DNA of 64,000 bases. Source: Chlorokybus atmophyticus (taxonomy: Eukaryota; Streptophyta; Chlorokybophyceae; Chlorokybales; Chlorokybaceae). Of the stretch, positions 12,061-23,144 are shown piece after piece (position 1 is the first letter of the stretch; every line of letters starts with the position of its first letter). The stretch is from NCBI GenBank assembly GCA_009103225.1, contig RHPI01002533.1, forward strand, positions 927,887 through 991,886. The letters run 5' to 3'. The translations under genes and the position numbers were made by a program. Below the pieces are notes generated by a model that was not told the DNA's origin, did no database searches, and saw only the letters and a list, made by a program, of their open reading frames with translations.

Positions 12061-13177
12061 GCTGATGCGGAGACCCGACGCACACGGCGATTGCATGTCC
12101 GCAATGGGAGCCTACTGCAGCGCAACATGCAGCAAAAGGCCATGCTCGCCTTGGCCGATGTGGAGCGCATCAGTGTTGCAGCCATTCATAAGAATGCACG
12201 CGCTCGGCGGGAGCTTGTGTGGCAGGAGTTTATGGACTACTTGCAAGCACTACATGTTGCCGTGGAAAATGTCACTCCCATTGTAGTGACGGCCTACTTA
12301 GCCGGGCATTGGAACGATGTGCACATCAACAAAGCCCGGCGCAAGGATAAGAATGGTGCACTTATGATATCCAGCAGCACCAATGATGTGACCATTATGC
12401 ATTTGAGCGCTGGTTTCAGGTGGCATGGTAGAGTGGGCCCGTGGAGTACAAGTCATCCCGCAGGCAACCCTTGCGAGTCTGTCGATGTGCGTGAGTATCG
12501 CGCTGGCTATGCCAAGTGTACATTCAAGCTGGCGTGCAGCCCGTGCATGCCATACCTTTGGCTCATACCGACATGAACACACTAGTATGCTACTTTCAGC
12601 AGTAAGAGCAAAGTACTTGACCAGAGCGGGACACTTATGAAAGCGCAATCCTCTATCGTGACTACACATTGTGCATGTACTTGTGGTGCACATTGCAAAA
12701 AGGCAGTGAAGGTGCCCGCATAAAAATGGTACATATACTAATAGACGGCACAGAAGTCTATACACAAGCCACCCATCTCAAGTATTGTGCAGGGCGAGTA
12801 CCAACTATTAAAGTTTGCAAGAGCGACTTGAGTGTGGAGTTCTGCGAAGTGCTAGAATTGTACTTGAGCCATGTAAAAGAGAGCCCCTTCAGCATCAAAA
12901 AAGGCCCCATGTTTCGTCCGCTAGCCCGCAATAACAAGCACTGGGAGAAGCGCACTATCAGCGGTGATTGCGCATGTCAGGCATTTGTCAAGCATTGCCA
13001 AAGAAGTGGTATATAACGCCGCACCTGAGACTGCACTCATTCTTACGAGACAATGCGCAACATGCGCTACGCACGGGTGTGTCCCTGGACGACATTTAAG
13101 CTGAGGGGTTGTGGAAAGGAGCGCAAAGTATGCATCTGTACTTACACAACAAGTATGTAACACTGGTTCCCATGTGA
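12061..13177 (+). pseudogene. Tyrosine recombinase of the DIRS-like element
   Basis: The N-terminal core-binding part reads from about 12090 (ARARRELVWQEFMDYLQAL, VVTAYLAGHW, GRVGPW, GNPCESVDVREYRAGYAK). It then shifts frame near 12530 and continues as VQPVHAIPLAHTDMN, with stops, into CMYLWCTLQKGSEGARI, where algal elements have a W-x-C-QRGKE-like motif. The catalytic end has PMFRPLARNNKHWEKRTIS, another frameshift at about 13010, a degenerate LHSFLRDNAQHA box (the HxxR arginine is displaced), an in-frame TAA after SLDDI at about 13099, and KGAQSMHLYLHNKY with a candidate nucleophilic tyrosine. At least two frameshifts and three stops make it inactive. Family assignment rests on remembered algal DIRS recombinases. 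Confidence 0.7.
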
Positions 13178-13249
13178 CGTAAGCCACAACATACGGATAG
13201 GACCCCGGGTTGATGGTGTTGTCGGGTACTCTGGCGCCTTTCACAAACC

Positions 13250-15000
13250 AGTCAGTGTGCTTGCCTACATGACGCATGTCTCGCTTGCGCCACGCCATGA
13301 TAGCAGGCGCTGCCCGGCATCGGCACAGCTGACATGAACGCTGCAGATTTGGCATTCCAATCCGCTGCAAACACATCCAGACAACGCTTGCCAAATAGCG
13401 ATTGCATCCACGCAGTGGGTGTGTTTGCCAGTGCCCAATCCCCTTTGTCCGGCAGCTTCGAGAGCGCATCCTCAACTCCCAAACTATGGAGACCGCCAAA
13501 TCTCTTTCCCAAGAAACTTGCCATAATCATTGCAATGCAACTTGCACAGCTGGATGCGATGCTGTCAACTTTATCAGCATGGCCACGGCGGGCTGGCAAT
13601 TGCCAACAATCCTTTCAGTGGCATGCTGCAACGCTGGTTGCTATCGTATCAACTCCAAAGAGGCAGCCACATATGCCAATGCCTCTTTCACTGCTGAAGG
13701 CAGACCTTGTTGCCAAGGAGCAAAGTTCCCCACCATCGCCGCCCATGGGCCTGTAGCCCCCCAGCCCATGATGCCAGATGCATCCACGCGCAACTCATGT
13801 GCTACTGGCGGCTTCTAGCACGCCGAGCCATTATAAGCCGGCATGCTGTGCTGCAGCCACAACGCGAAGTCCACCAATAACGGCGGTGTAAACTCTTCAT
13901 CCCAATCACTGTGATCAGTGGTCAGCTGTAGTTGCCAGCGCGCATACAGGTATGCGGGAGCTAAGGCCATATTCATTGCCACCAGTTTGCCTGCTACCTT
14001 TGCCAACATGCGCTTGGTGATCACGTTTGCGCTCATCATCTTGTACTTCAGCTCCAGTAACTTATGTAACTTGTCAGGGGGTATGCAGAACACACCACGC
14101 TCGGTGTCCAATAGCAGACCCAGCAGCTTGACACACAGTTGCGGCCAGAGCACGCACTTATGCAGGGTGACAAACATGCCCAGTAGTTTCAGCAGCTGCA
14201 TTAATTGCAAAATGCGCCAGCACATATGGCGGCGATTGGCATGGCGAAGGTGCATGTCATCAATGTAGGAAACAAAGCCCATGCCCAGCTTGCGCAAGGG
14301 TGTGAAGACTGTGGACATCAGCTCCGAAAACAGCCAACAGGCTTGGTTAAGGCCAAACGGTAGCACTTTCCAACGGTATTCAACTCCTTCATATTCCATT
14401 GCCAAATAGGGCTTGCTGTTTACATGTATTGGCACATGATGATAGCCTGACTTCAAGTCCGCTATCACTAGATAATAGCCTTCACGTGTGTACAGCAACG
14501 TATCCTCCAGGTGCTCATAATTGAAGGGAATAAGCACCAAAAAGACATTTATGTATCTCAGATCCATAATGAGGCGCAGTCTTGCCGCTATCATCTTTAA
14601 CCACTCCAATTCCTGTAATAACCTTCACATCTGAAGGTTGTACCGCAAAAATTGCTTTTGGACGCATCGAATTGTTCAACTCCTTAAGCACAAATGCTCG
14701 GTGCTGTATTGCTGACGGCATGTTGCGCAATTGAATTGAAGTTGGAGTTTCATTTTGCATTACTGCCTCCACATGATCGGAAATGCAATCCTCCTACAGC
14801 ATCATCTGCTTCACCTCTTCCATCTTCGATAGCTGGGTTTCCGATGTGCCCACCCAATCCAACTTGTATCCTTGACTCAACCAGCGTAGCACATGGTTGT
14901 TATCTTGCCAGTGGTAGTCAACCATGTGCGCCACGATTCTTGCCGTTGACAAGGTGTAGCAGCCATAAAGTGATGACGCTATCCAGAGTTGCTAAGCGCA
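13250..15000 (-). pseudogene. Reverse transcriptase / RNase H of the DIRS-like element
   Basis: Reading from about 15000 downward, an N-terminal flank (LSQGYKLDW) leads to the RT. VITGIGVVKDDSGK is followed by a one-base frameshift at about 14590 and then RLRLIMDLRYINVF. Palm motifs follow: YLVIADLKSGYHHVPIH (first Asp), LPFGLNQACWLFSELM, and SYIDDMHL (catalytic YxDD). An RNase H-like segment starts near 13800 (ELRVDASGIMGWGA) and reaches a TAG at about 13650. Downstream, DVFAADWNAKSAAFMSAVP resembles the segment that follows RNase H in DIRS elements. Stops and shifts show it is non-functional. Confidence 0.75.
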
Positions 15001-15804
15001 CTACGTGCTGCCACTGATGCTCGTCACACTCGGATCCACAGCCCAGCCTGCACCAGGTTAATCTCACGCCAGAGTTCACGCACCAAGTGCTCCTGCTCAA
15101 CATTTGAGCACAGCACCTCCGCATTAGCGGGTGGCGGCTCCGCAACCTTTGCGGGCTAGTAATGCAGGCATGTGCATGCGATGCTGCAATGGTTGCTGTT
15201 TTAAAGCGTCCAGCAAGTCAGAGACTTCAAGGACTGTAACTAGAGGCACGTCTGCATGCATGGCATACTTGTCAATTTGGATTGGTTGCTCGCTCAAAGC
15301 CGTTGAGGCAATGCTCGTCATTGTGGCGCTCAATGGGCGTTTGACTGTAGTAGCCGCCTTCAAACATGGCGGATTGCCGTCATGCGTAGCATATGGCAGC
15401 ATTGATGTAGTACATTGTTGTGAAGACTGCTGCAAGTCATGGTGATCGATGGACAACAGCAGCACAGGGTTTAATGAAGCTGGCATAGTTATGTCGTGTG
15501 CCACAAGTCATCATGATCTTGGTCATGGCTGTCATCAAGTGTCCTACACTAGCACAACATTGGCTCAGCACACTGTCATCTCAAAGTGCAATGTAATACA
15601 TTCGGGGTTGATAGCGCTTATTGATGTCCTGGGCAAACTGTATGTCATCTATAGTATCGTACACGTGTGCACGCGTGTACGCATCTCAACACACACTATT
15701 GTACAATATTCACAACCCTACTAGTGTACACCATACAAAACTCTGCGCACGCGCGCAAGTGGTGCGCATGCTATCATCTCGAGGTATCACACTGATTATC
15801 GCTT

Positions 15805-16077
15805 ACCGTGGAGCCGGCAGAGCAGGGTGCTCCTCCATCTTCACTCGTGGAGGTGGACCTCCCCATGCAGCAGGTGGTGCTGGCCACGGGCCATATGGAG
15901 GGTAGAAAGGGCCCGAAGGATAGTGCTGAGCGCCTTGTCCGCGCGACTGACCATGACCGCGGAGGAGCAGGCCACCACCATGATGGGCCTTCCTCAGAGT
16001 AGTGGGTGTTTTGTCGCCAAGCACCCTTCCCTTCTCCTTGCTGGCCCCCACAGCAGAGCGGCCACGCTGCTGCCTGC
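15805..16077 (-). CDS. Pro/Gly-rich exon, probable gag C-terminus of the DIRS-like element
   Basis: This is an open segment with acceptor-like (GTGCAGGCAG) and donor-like (CCACG then GTAAGC) borders. It encodes a Lys/Arg/Gly-rich stretch and then SGPFYPPYGPWPAPPAAWGG. Such RG- and proline-rich tails are typical of nucleocapsid-like ends of retroelement ORF1 proteins. Assignment rests mainly on position between the gag-like ORF and the RT. Confidence 0.4.
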
Positions 16078-16349
16078 ACGCAGCACACAATGTTGAGATG
16101 GCACGTCAATTGGGTGTGTGCTTCAGGCGCATGCACCGCGCACCAGATGGCCTCAACTGCAGGCTCAGCCCTTCCGGCCATTGTAACAAGTACTACTTGA
16201 CCCACTAGACGCACAATAGCTGGCTGCTTGCAGCTGCACGCCAGCGCGCTACTCTTAGCAACAATGGCACACATGCGCTTATGCAGTACACGGACACATG
16301 GCTGGTGCAGACACAAAAGCCCTCAGAAACATGCACCAGCTGCGCACAC

Positions 16350-16850
16350 ACGCTTGAAGGCGGACACAACACGCAGCTGCACACGCATGTTGAATCCACG
16401 GCGGCATGACACGTGCCGCTGCCGCTGCACACATACTTGAAACGGATACCAACGCGGCAGGTGTGCACACAAGCTTAAGGCGGACACAACCGCAGCTGCA
16501 CACGGACAGTGCTGAATCAACGGCGACAAGACGCATCACGCAGCAGCCGCACACACTCGCTTGAAGCGGACATAAACGCAGTCGCACATGCATTCGGTGC
16601 AACACATGCATGGCGGACACCAACGCAGCTGCACACGCACCCATGCTGACTCAACAGCGACATGACGCACGACGCAGCAGCTGCACACACATGCTTGAGA
16701 CGGACACAAACACAGCCATTCACGCACGCATGTTGGATCAACGGTAACATGACGCATGACGCAGCAGCTGCAAACAGAGGCTTGAAGCGGACACAAAGGC
16801 AGCTGCACGTGCAAGCATACGGACACACATACGAACGCAGCTGCGCACAC
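16350..16850. repeat. Degenerate minisatellite, period about 86 bp
   Basis: Five to six imperfect copies begin with CTTGAAGCGGACACAAACGC and pass through GCAGCTGCACACGCATG, TGAATCAACGG and ATGACGCA. Starts lie near 16350, 16437 (short), 16471, 16560, 16693 and 16781. Long cysteine-rich open frames on the - strand here are artefacts of the repeat. Confidence 0.75.
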
Positions 16851-16991
16851 GCGCATGCGCCCCAGCCCACAGCTGCCAAGCGCGTCAAAACAGGCCCACC
16901 ATCTGCCAGGCCTTGAAGGTACTTCTTCTTTCAACAAGCCTAATGCCTAGTATGCACCGCACGCCATAAAGACATGCACGTGTGAGCACAC

Positions 16992-18002
16992 CTTTGCTGC
17001 TCGGGAGGGCGGTCTTGCATGCAAGCCTGAGCTTGCTCATTGTACAGGGCATCAAGTTGCGCAACGAGCTTGCGCTCATTAAACAGCTTATCCATCTTAG
17101 CCCTGCCAACAAGCTTGCGGCAGAATTGTAAACATATCAGCATAATGGGGACTGCACGAGTGCTGCAGCATCATCTGGTACAGCTGAGCTAGTGTCCACG
17201 ACAAGAAGGGGTAACCATGCAACAGAACACCCTGCATGTCGTCCAGTAGGCGCTTCTCTTTAAAGCCCAAGTTCTTGCCACGAGCCTGGTCCCAGAAGGC
17301 ATACTGGCGCAAGTCGTGCGTAAACTTGAGGATGCGTCCGTCCATGGCCACGATGACATTACCAGCATCACAAACCGGGGCGACGTTCAATACAGGTGGC
17401 GCCTCATCCGTGTCATTACCTGTCTTTCGCACGGTGCAAATGTGAAATCTTGGGGGCAGATGTCCCTCAGCAATAGAGTGAGTGGCACAAAGAGCAGCAT
17501 CCGGACCCCATGCGAGCGTGGACTCAACAGTCAGATGCATGCCGGATTCACCCTCGGGAGGATGCAACAGACTGATGCCCCAGAAAGGCGAACAGTTATG
17601 CATTATGAGCACGAGCACTGACTCTACCTTCACCTTCACCCATCCCATGTCGTTGCTTGTCCAGAGCTCGCAGATGCGACCGCACAGCCAACTGGGAGTG
17701 GAGCTCTTGTACAAGGCGAGCTTGTTTCGGAGTGTGAGGGACTCCACAAAGCGGCCAGATGGTGGGGTGACAGGCTGAGCGTCTTTTCAGAGCTCGAGCA
17801 CGGCGTCCTCTGCTGTGCGGGGCCTAATGAGGACAGGTCCTCCCATAGGCGCTGCCGAAATGCCTGCAGCTGGCGCTATAATTGGCGTTGCTGAATGCAC
17901 AGCAGGTTGGGGAGTGGCAGCAGGTGCGGACGGGCCCTACTCTGGCAATGCCTGTGCTCCAGCGCCTGTCTGAACTTCACCACCATCCCCCTCTTCCCCC
18001 AT
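16992..18002 (-). pseudogene. ORF1 (gag-like) of the DIRS-like element
   Basis: From an ATG at 18002 the frame reads MGEEGDGGEVQTGAGAQALP, hits a TAG and then a TGA near 17795, and afterwards runs open from about 17790 to a TAG at 17097. It contains the segments LTLRNKLALYKSSTPSWLC, GRILKFTHDLRQYAFWDQ and LLHGYPFLSWTLAQLYQMM. A frameshift near 17110 would carry it into KLVGRAKMDKLFNERKLV and a donor-like GTGTGC at 16991. Function is inferred from position upstream of the RT; no capsid motif is recognised. Confidence 0.5.
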
Positions 18003-18092
18003 AGTCGTGTATGCGGTCTCATGCAACTCTCAATTCAAATTGTACAGCTAACATCAAAACACCTTTACACTTTTACCAACAAGCTGAGCGCC

Positions 18093-18629
18093 TGTAACGA
18101 TTGGGGCCCGACCACTAGGCTATGGTAGTAAAGACACTACCATGAGTGAGGTCTGTCACAATTCATCCCAATTTGTGACATTCCTCTCCAATTTAACCCA
18201 TGAGTTTCTCATAATCCAATGAGGCACTAGCCCATGTTGCCGTGTTCGCAACCGTACCACGATCGGTCTGCCCGCGGCCTGTTGGATCCGGCCCACGAAC
18301 GGTCCTGACCGACCGAACGGCCATCCTCACCGCGCGACCTGCCATCGCAGCGCGACCGCTCACGTGGCCTTAGGTTGAACTGGCTCAGCGCGCAGGTCGT
18401 AATTACGCGCCCAGTCTAGGGCAAGCCGCCCCAAATGTTGTGTTTTTGCCTTGGATCTGCCTCAGTCCCCTACGGAAATTGAACCTGAGACGTCAAGCTT
18501 CATTACCATTGTAACAATTGGGGCCCGACCACTAGGCTATGGTAGTAAAGACACTACCATGAGTGAGATCTGTCACAATTTATCCCAATTGGTGACATTC
18601 AATGTCACGAATTGGGATAAATTGTGACA
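18093..18629. mobile_element. Small LTR-like (TRIM-like) element with 5-bp target duplication
   Basis: 91-bp direct repeats at 18093-18183 and 18510-18600 differ at about four positions. Both begin TGTAAC, and the repeated part includes GTGACA. The second repeat extends through a palindrome to TTGTGACA at 18629. GCGCC stands directly before (18088-18092) and after (18630-18634), as a target-site duplication would. The internal ~325 bp is non-coding. On the - strand the repeat holds TAGCCTAGTGGT and the adjoining interior holds GGTTCAATTTCC, resembling tRNA-type A and B boxes, so a SINE-derived or primer-binding origin is also possible. Confidence 0.55.
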
Positions 18630-18630
18630 G
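18570..18630. repeat. 30-bp near-perfect palindrome
   Basis: Arms 18570-18599 and 18601-18630 match in 29 of 30 positions with a single-base centre. It forms the right end of the small LTR-like element. Confidence 0.85.
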
Positions 18631-18634
18631 CGCC

Positions 18635-20235
18635 GCCGCCGCCGTCGCTGCTGCTCTGCTTAAGCACAACAACAACAACTACTACTACTACGGCATGCAA
18701 GCTTACAGCGCTGGCGCCCTGCAAGGTACGCTGCGTCGGCTACCGAGTGCGCGGCTTGGGGCTGTGACATTGGCAGAGGATGCAGGCTGAGGGCGCATTC
18801 AACGCCCGCCTGCATCCTATGCGGTGGCAGATTCACAACTGCCGACGTGACGCGCTGTCAGCCAGTGACTTCAGCAGTTGAGTATTGGCCATACTATACT
18901 GTCAATGCATTGCTGAGCATTGATGGGGTTGGGAAAATGCATTGTTATTGGCGATGGGTTGCAAAGTGTTGCGTAGTTATTATGATCTTTGTAAGAAATG
19001 ATGTTAACAATACTAGTGTACATTTCTATTATAGAGTCAAAGAAAACGATAAAACACATGCGAAATTACATGTATATAATAATCATTATGATGTATAGCA
19101 AACTATGTCGAATAGCGAGCTTCGAATGAACAAACAAAGTGAACATGTTTGGTAAAGTTTTTCATCTAACCAAGGGCATTATATGTCAGAATTGTGACTC
19201 ATATCGACCTGCTTGCATTCGCTGCTACCTTTTGCCGCCCTTCCCTCACATTTGCACGCACTTAGCTATGACGCATAACCAGTTTTTATTGTGTTTGTAT
19301 TGCTGCTTCAGAGCTATACATGTTAATTATAGTGCGTGTGTTGATGGTCATCATCAGCGCACGCACAACCTATGCACTACATCGGCTGTGTTGCATTGGT
19401 GCGGCTAACAGATTCTTCGACCGTCTACAAAAGCTAATAGGTGAAAATGTGCGTTTTATTAACAAGTAAGCAACGTTTGTAGTGCTACACACGTTGCTTA
19501 TTAACTAGCAACTTTAAGAAAATTCATTGAATCTTCGTAAACTTGAAGGGGCGAGGTCGCATGGCGCATATGGCTAAGAGCTGTGCTAGTTTGGTTTAAT
19601 GATATATGCTAAATTGAGCGGCCATTGACCTGCATCAGCACGCCATTGTCACCAACAGATATACAGCAAGTATACGGCTATTGAACTGGAGTGCCTTACA
19701 GTGTGATGGGTAATGGCCAAACTTTGCGTTTAATGGCCGGGTGACCATGGCAGCTTCAATTGGGTGGAGACAGATTATGCTATGTTGAATGGATTGTGTT
19801 CAACGTGAGATGTCTCTGGTTGATTAACGCGTTGAGTAATAACACTTCAAGATTATAACTTCAACATCGGTTATTGCCCAAATACCACCAACCGAGATCA
19901 ATATATTGATGATGCCTTCAAACCATAACTTGAAGTTGTCCCGAGCTCCGCAAGCTTTCAGTGCAGTCTGCTATGTGCAAGCAGCAATTGGTGATACCAG
20001 AGTTGCTTATGCCTACCATATTGTGCAGCACAGCAAGTGGACGACATGGTTTTATTCACAAGGCGTCAATGGCAAGCACATCAAGCACATCGCCTTAACT
20101 TAGCAATACCATGAGCACGGTGACTTGCTGTAAACAACAGTTGTTTTTGTCGGGTTATTAAGAATGACTAAGTTTTGATGGGATGCTTTTGCTAAAGGTG
20201 CTGCGACATTCGAAGTCATACCCATACTTTAAAGA
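18635..20235. other. AT-rich gene-free region
   Basis: Base composition drops sharply relative to the gene regions and stop codons are frequent in all frames. No gene, RNA or clear repeat recognised. Confidence 0.4.
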
Positions 20236-20240
20236 CATAC

Positions 20241-20497
20241 TTTCACAAAACTCTGCAGCGTCTTGAACTATTCTTCTACTGGTCATCCATTAGCAAGGAC
20301 GTGCACACGTATTTATCATTGTATCATACTTGCTAAACATGCAATGAGCTCAACACCTTACATGAGCAACTGCGAAGCATTCAAGTGTAACGACTCTCTG
20401 AACTAATGGCTTGGGACATCATAAGCCCCTTCCCTGAAACAGCAAAAGGGATCAAATACATCATCCGACTGACAACTGCATTTGACGGGCACTGTTA
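20241..20497 (+). pseudogene. Ty3/gypsy-type integrase remnant
   Basis: One reading frame, interrupted by stops, gives FHKTLQRLELFFYWSSISKD, then VHTYLSLYHTC (the HHCC zinc-finger tail). After further stops it gives AWDIISPFPETAKGIKYIIR, then LTTAFDG, matching the start of the integrase catalytic core (W-x-x-I-x-x-P-F-P-x-T-x-x-G). No RT or LTRs were found around it, so only a fragment survives in the AT-rich region. Confidence 0.6.
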
Positions 20498-21008
20498 ATA
20501 GTTCCTAACATTGAAACAAAGAAAATGGTTGCTTTCGTACTGAACGACTCATCGCCGAGCAATTGTGACCCGAGCGTATCATGTTAAATAGAAAGAGCAA
20601 CCGCACAGAAATGGTGATGCAGCTAGTGTGCAAAATGTTTGATACACATTAAAGTTTATGTGCGATAGATACCACCCTGAAATGGACGGGTTCATGAAGC
20701 AAAAAAATCACTATTGAGGATGAGCTATTAAATTATATTGACTCACAACGCAACGACTGAGACAAACACACCTTCGCTGTTTAAGCCTCCACGCAATTCA
20801 CTCCATAGAAAGCCATATATGGCCGCTGGCTAACGCTACCTCCAATAGTAGGGTTCTCAACACCTCAAGTGCAATGACCAGGTTGGTTCAAGCTTTCAAT
20901 GACACCTTACTCATTTAGCATGCGATTAATCAGCATAAACTACACATGGTACAGTTGCACAATTGTGCATTGTGCGCATGCCTTTAACTAGCATTTTGCA
21001 TTATTGAA

Positions 21009-21064
21009 CACAACTCAATCCTGTATCGAATCGGCGAGCTGATTCGATACAGGATTGAGTTGTG
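21009..21064. repeat. 24-bp perfect inverted repeat
   Basis: Arms 21009-21032 and 21041-21064 are exact reverse complements around the 8-nt loop GGCGAGCT. It lies in non-coding DNA just before the TATATG microsatellite. Confidence 0.85.
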
Positions 21065-21177
21065 GGAACCCAATGTCACGTGCAGCATCGGAATGAACTC
21101 ACAAGTGTCATAGGCTTTGTCAAACCCTGCGCATAGAAATAACATATGCATCTATGCAAATTTCACAAGGCGCAAAA

Positions 21178-21365
21178 TGTATATATATACATATATATAT
21201 TCATATATGTATACATATATGTATATATACATATATATATGTGCATACATATATGTATACATATACACATATATATATGTTTATATATATGTATACATAT
21301 ATGTATACATATACACAAATATGTATACATATATGTATATATATACATATATCAATATATTATAT
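21178..21365. repeat. TATATG/TATACA microsatellite
   Basis: An alternating TATATA/TACATA/TATGTA block; its open frames (Tyr/Ile/Met runs) are artefacts. Confidence 0.9.
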
Positions 21366-23144
21366 TTGTATTAATAGTGTAAATAAACCAATAATAATAA
21401 CAATAACTTCGCCATAATGTATTCGTCGCTGCTGGAACGGCACAAAATGATTGGGGCCTTTTACCTTGTATTGTTTGATTATGTCACTTGCTAATAATAT
21501 ACACCGAAATAGCTACTGCATTAAGTTAAACAAAAGTACTGCTTATTACTTATACAAAAACATCAGTTTGATAGTGGGACATGTTGACCACCCGTTTGCA
21601 CTATGTGTATTGTTTTTCCATACTCGTGCCATATGACTAAAAGTAGAATTAAAAGGCCTGTACTATCAACACTATGTTGACATTTCTTGATTTATATGTA
21701 CGGTAGTTGCAATGAAGCACCTCCACAACTCCAACGTCATAATAAGCAACATTTGAACATGTTTTAATGAGTGATTACCAAATAACACATGCTATTAAGC
21801 AGATCAGCAATATCAATGTTTGCAATAGCATCAATTGTTATGATTATTTCCAATAAACACACGCGATGTTCAATTGCAATTGCGCATACATCACAAACTT
21901 TAAAATGTTATTTAAGTGACAAAAGTGTAGCATTGTGCATCCGCAGGCATAATTATGAACACGCCTCGCTCGTCAACTGATTGGCTCTAGAGTATTGTTT
22001 TTATATGCACACGGTATGAGAAATGCTCTTTGTTGAAACGTGTTGTTTCAAGAGGCCTACTTTAGTTGTAGCATATTAAGTTGCAAAAAAACAGTATTTA
22101 TTAAATTGTAATTATCGTTGGACGTTTATAACACAAGTTTATACGTCGCACTTTTGCTTTGAATCAAAAAAATCAGCATTATCGGTCGTATTAACTTCAA
22201 GAGGCTGCTCAATAAGATATGACAGAAAACGTTGTGTATAACAACACTTTATTTACTTGATATTCAGAAACAACACTTTTATAGGAACCTTAAAGTCGTC
22301 CGACTTTGAGGCTGTGCTCAGAAACATGGTGTTCAATGGATTAATGCATCTTGTTTGGGCATCAGCTTTTACAATAGCAGTAATTGTGAATTATAGCAAG
22401 GATATGACCTCTATTATACTTGTCAGCTGCTTTATGGCTCGGTCTTGGGTTGTTGGTACAAGAGTGTATTGTTATTTGCTCCTAAGTGTGAATAGACATG
22501 ATGGGATTCTCATTGGCACGTTGAATTAAGGCTTAGGTTAAGTTTGGTCTAAGCGGCATTGGTAACTTTTAAGTTACTGTGGCCGTGTAACGGTCCCGCC
22601 TGTCTGCTCCTGCGCGCGCCACGTCTTCACAGGCACTGTGGTCCGGCGCCGTCGGATGGAAGATCTCGGCAACCGAGCACTATCCAACGGCACCCGCTCG
22701 CGCACATTGCCGACCTCAAAGCAAACGTTTGTCGCTAGCGTGCTTCCGCCTCTAGCTGGCACCAGCTGCGTCCACGTCGCGGTGGCCTGCTTCATGACGG
22801 CTCGAACAAGGCAAAAATCAAGCTCGCGTTGCGGGCCTGATTTAGCAGTGGTGCACCCCATGTAACACAGGACAGCACGCAACATGACGTGACGCAGGAT
22901 AAGCATAAGTATGCCAGCGTGTAACGCCGTCCTTAGGGCAAGTCTGTGTGTACAGAGCTGCACCAGCGACAAGGCGTATCAGCAGCGGCGGGGTTTGTCG
23001 ACGAGGTTGCTGGAGTGAGCGCCGCCTGGGTTGTTAGTCGGTTGGGAGCGTGTGAGCGAGATTGTCTGGACAAATCTTGATTGCAAGCAAGAGGGCTGCA
23101 CAGGGTGGTGCTGGCCGTCTGAGGTCATCTGCAAACCGGTGGTC
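21366..23144. other. Gene-free region leading to the polyprenyl synthase promoter
   Basis: AT-rich until about 22560, then abruptly GC-rich. 22570-23144 probably holds the promoter and 5' leader of the synthase gene. The open frames here have no recognised motif. Confidence 0.35.

Larger units (their letters stand above)
12061..18002. mobile_element. Decayed DIRS-like (tyrosine-recombinase) retrotransposon
   Basis: Components of one YR retrotransposon lie together. A gag-like ORF (18002 to about 16992, -), a Pro/Gly-rich exon (15805-16077, -), reverse transcriptase and RNase H (about 15000-13600, -), and a DIRS-type segment with DVFAADWNAKSAAF near 13385 (-) face a tyrosine recombinase on the + strand (12061-13177). 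This tail-to-tail arrangement is recalled from the Volvox Kangaroo element. All coding parts carry stops or frameshifts, so the copy is dead. Ends are not defined: I found no convincing inverted or split direct terminal repeats. The minisatellite at 16350-16850 lies inside. Confidence 0.75.

Noticed and set aside
16205-16937. Cysteine-rich open frames on the - strand
   Set aside because: They follow the ~86-bp minisatellite period and change frame with it.
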